Assembly: GCA_041583135.1 (NCBI GenBank)
Contig: JBFHGJ010000013.1
Coordinates: 1 to 64,000, forward strand
From: JABSOG01 sp041583135
Lineage (GTDB): Bacteria; Pseudomonadota; Gammaproteobacteria; Enterobacterales; Alteromonadaceae
DNA length: 64,000 bases
Direction: 5' to 3'
The notes under the pieces are model-generated. The model ran no database searches. It was not told the origin of the DNA and worked only from the letters and a program-made list of their open reading frames with translations. A program made the translations under genes and the position numbers. Shown piece after piece: positions 62,115 through 64,000 of the stretch; the stretch's first letter is position 1, and each line of letters opens with the position of its first letter.

Positions 62115-63551
62115 ATGACAAATCAGCAAAACACCATCTACTGGCACGATTATGAAACCTGGGGGGCGTCGCCCAAAAAAGACAGGCCATCACAGTTTGC
62201 CGGTATTCGCACCGATGAAAATCTCAATATCATCGGTGAGCCTTTGGTGATGTATTGTCAGTTGGCCGATGATTATCTACCTCACCCGCAAGCGGCATTG
62301 GTCACCGGTATTCAAGTGCAGACCTGTCAGGCGCAAGGGTTTACCGAGGCAGAATTTATTCGCAAAATTCTCAAGGAATTCGCGACGCCCAATACCTGTG
62401 TTGCCGGTTACAACAATATTCGTTTTGACGATGAAGTTACCCGCTATACGCTTTACCGCAATTTTCATGATCCTTACGCCAGAGAATGGCAAAACGGTAA
62501 CTCCCGCTGGGATATTATCGATGTGGTTCGCGCCTGCTACGCGCTGCGCCCTGAGGGCATCAACTGGCCAACCAAAGAAGATGGTAGCCCAAGCTTTCGC
62601 TTAGAGGATTTAACCAAAGCCAACGGTATCAGCCATGAAGCGGCCCATGACGCGATGAGCGACGTTTACGCCACCATCGAAGTCGCCCGGCTGATCAAGC
62701 AAAAGCAGCCCAAGCTGTTTGACTTCTTTTTTAATAACCGCTCTAAAAAAGCCATCAGTGAATTGATCGATATCTTAAACCTAGTGCCCTTGATGCATGT
62801 TTCAAGTATGTTTTCCACCGAGCATGGCTGCACCAGTTGGATTGTGCCTCTAGGCTGGCACCCGACCAACAAAAATGCGCTGATCTGCTACGACCTGATG
62901 AAAGACCCGTCACCATTGATAGACTTAACCTGTGAGCAGATAAGAGACAAGTTATATACCCGTAGCGACGATTTAGCCGAAGGTGAAGAACGGGTTGGAC
63001 TTAAGAATGTGCATATCAATAAGTGCCCTATTCTCGCCCCGGCCAAAACGCTAATACCGGAAAATGCGCAAAGATTGAATATTCCAAGAGAAAAGTGTTT
63101 GTCTCATCTGATGGTACTCAAGCAAAACCCTACGCTGCGAGAAAAACTGGTTACCGTCTTCTATGACAATGAATTGCCAGAGCCAGAAAGTAACCCGGAT
63201 TACGCCCTATACAGCGGGTTTCCATCGCCCGGAGACAAGGCAAACTTTGAGATCATCAACCAATGTCCACCAGAGCAGTTGGCGTCACTGTCCCTTCATT
63301 TTGACGACAGCAAATACCATGAATTGTTTTTCCGTTACAAGGCGCGCAATTTTCCGTTTAGCTTAAACCCGCAAGAACAGCAAAAGTGGCAACACTATCG
63401 TAAAGAAAAACTGATGCACGGGCTTGATGCGCCTAACCTCACTATGCAGGAGTTTTCTATTGAGTTGGAAAACATGGCCCATGAGGTTGGTGAAGATGTC
63501 GCAAAACTCAATGTGCTCAAGTCGCTGTACGAATACGCTCAGCATTTATAA
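62115..63551 (+). CDS. sbcB: SbcB, exodeoxyribonuclease I
   Basis: 478-residue cytoplasmic 3'-to-5' single-strand DNA exonuclease involved in recombination and mismatch repair. The DEDD nuclease begins with TIYWHDYETWGASPKKDRPS (first Asp/Glu). It continues with AGYNNIRFDDEVTRYTLYRN and EAAHDAMSDVYATIEVARLI (last acidic/His motif). The SH3-like and helical C-terminal domains are complete (NVHINKCPILAPAKTL, LLRFRYKARN-type region near 63330). Length matches E. coli (475). Confidence 0.97.
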   Translation: MTNQQNTIYWHDYETWGASPKKDRPSQFAGIRTDENLNIIGEPLVMYCQLADDYLPHPQAALVTGIQVQTCQAQGFTEAEFIRKILKEFATPNTCVAGYNNIRFDDEVTRYTLYRNFHDPYAREWQNGNSRWDIIDVVRACYALRPEGINWPTKEDGSPSFRLEDLTKANGISHEAAHDAMSDVYATIEVARLIKQKQPKLFDFFFNNRSKKAISELIDILNLVPLMHVSSMFSTEHGCTSWIVPLGWHPTNKNALICYDLMKDPSPLIDLTCEQIRDKLYTRSDDLAEGEERVGLKNVHINKCPILAPAKTLIPENAQRLNIPREKCLSHLMVLKQNPTLREKLVTVFYDNELPEPESNPDYALYSGFPSPGDKANFEIINQCPPEQLASLSLHFDDSKYHELFFRYKARNFPFSLNPQEQQKWQHYRKEKLMHGLDAPNLTMQEFSIELENMAHEVGEDVAKLNVLKSLYEYAQHL

Positions 63552-63625
63552 AGCTTTGTCTTAGCGCACATATTCGCGATAAAATGCTAATGTCGTCTTC
63601 TAACCTGTTGTTGTAAAGAATCTAT

Positions 63626-64000
63626 ATGACCAAACAACCACGTTTTGAACCTAACTTTATGCCGAAAAGCATCGATATTCTGCACCCGGTATTTAAGCAC
63701 TGGTTTGACAAGAATTTTCCAGAGTGTGAAAAGGTGGTGGTGTTTGATAAAGATGAAACCCTGTTCACCACAGTTAACGGCCGGCGCAGCGCCCATCAGC
63801 ATTTAATCACCCAAGTCTTGTTTGGCCTTGAAAGGTTAAAGCCCAATATTGTCGTTGTGATGTTCACCGAAGATGGCATTGACGATTTGCAGCTGGATCT
63901 GCAGCTGTTTCCCGAGGTGTTTGCCGCTTTCGATTTCATCATTACCGCCGATAACTACGACCAGCAGTTACTTAGGTCATTTTGCGACAAGGGATTATTG
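63626..64000 (+). CDS. HAD-like hydrolase, 3' end outside the window
   Basis: 125 codons visible from ATG 63626. MTKQPRFEPNFMPKSIDILH is followed by the Asp motif VVVFDKDETLFTTVNGRRSA (DxDxT/L type, as in HAD phosphatases) near residue 45. The VVVMFTEDGIDDLQLDLQLF segment would be the motif II region. It lies 74 bp after sbcB. The substrate and the rest of the domain cannot be judged. The Shine-Dalgarno sequence is weak. Confidence 0.75.
   Translation, partial: MTKQPRFEPNFMPKSIDILHPVFKHWFDKNFPECEKVVVFDKDETLFTTVNGRRSAHQHLITQVLFGLERLKPNIVVVMFTEDGIDDLQLDLQLFPEVFAAFDFIITADNYDQQLLRSFCDKGLL

Overview
The window is chromosomal DNA from a marine-type Gammaproteobacterium, most likely Alteromonadales or a close relative (Shewanella/Alteromonas/Colwellia-like). 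The evidence is the gene order trxB-aat-bpt-infA, a ccoNOQP-GHIS cbb3 oxidase block with an FNR box, a hisLGDCBHAFI operon with a peptide attenuator, a large TonB-dependent receptor, a GlyGly-CTERM exoprotein and abundant signalling proteins. Species cannot be assigned from the sequence alone.

Layout: 1-629 is the 3' part of ttcA. 705-9953 holds a membrane-anchored protein of unknown function, a very large propeller-sensor hybrid histidine kinase (minus strand), a periplasmic solute-binding-like protein, a lipoprotein and an S9 peptidase. 10007-21827 is an N-acetylgalactosamine (GalNAc) utilisation locus: agaR, agaZ, agaS, agaK, agaA, a secreted GH31 glycosidase with two carbohydrate-binding domains, and a TonB-dependent receptor. 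The GH31 enzyme would release GalNAc, the receptor would import it, AgaK phosphorylates it, AgaA deacetylates it, AgaS deaminates/isomerises it to tagatose-6-P, and AgaZ acts at the tagatose-6-P step. No inner-membrane permease and no catalytic aldolase is present. 22003-26450 holds a small membrane protein, a second solute-binding-like protein, trxB, aat, bpt and infA.

26575-36219 is on the minus strand: a Yip1-like protein and the cbb3 oxidase genes with their assembly factors, ending at an FNR-type promoter about 320 bp upstream of ccoN. 36378-36680 is a DUF962 protein. 37052-44334 is the complete histidine operon. 44335-46240 is a repeat-rich region. It has seven 34-bp direct repeats, two 61-bp hairpins that differ by pair-preserving changes, and three copies of a GTAG...CTAC palindromic element flanking a divergent ribose-phosphate pyrophosphokinase.

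46242-52897 (minus) is a lysine/diaminopimelate operon: lysC, dapB, dapA, dapD, a type III PLP decarboxylase and an AstE/AspA-type desuccinylase. It lies behind a lysine riboswitch and a previously unlisted 48-codon leader ORF with a Lys-rich end overlapping a nested hairpin. 53112-58423 (minus) holds a GlyGly-CTERM BNR-repeat exoprotein and a PAS chemoreceptor. 58662-64000 holds a MASE1-GAF-PAS-GGDEF-EAL protein, sbcB and the start of a HAD-like protein.

The most unusual items are the riboswitch plus Lys-codon leader ORF with a candidate non-orthologous desuccinylase, the covarying hairpin/tandem-repeat mosaic after hisI, and the bpt gene with no canonical start codon.
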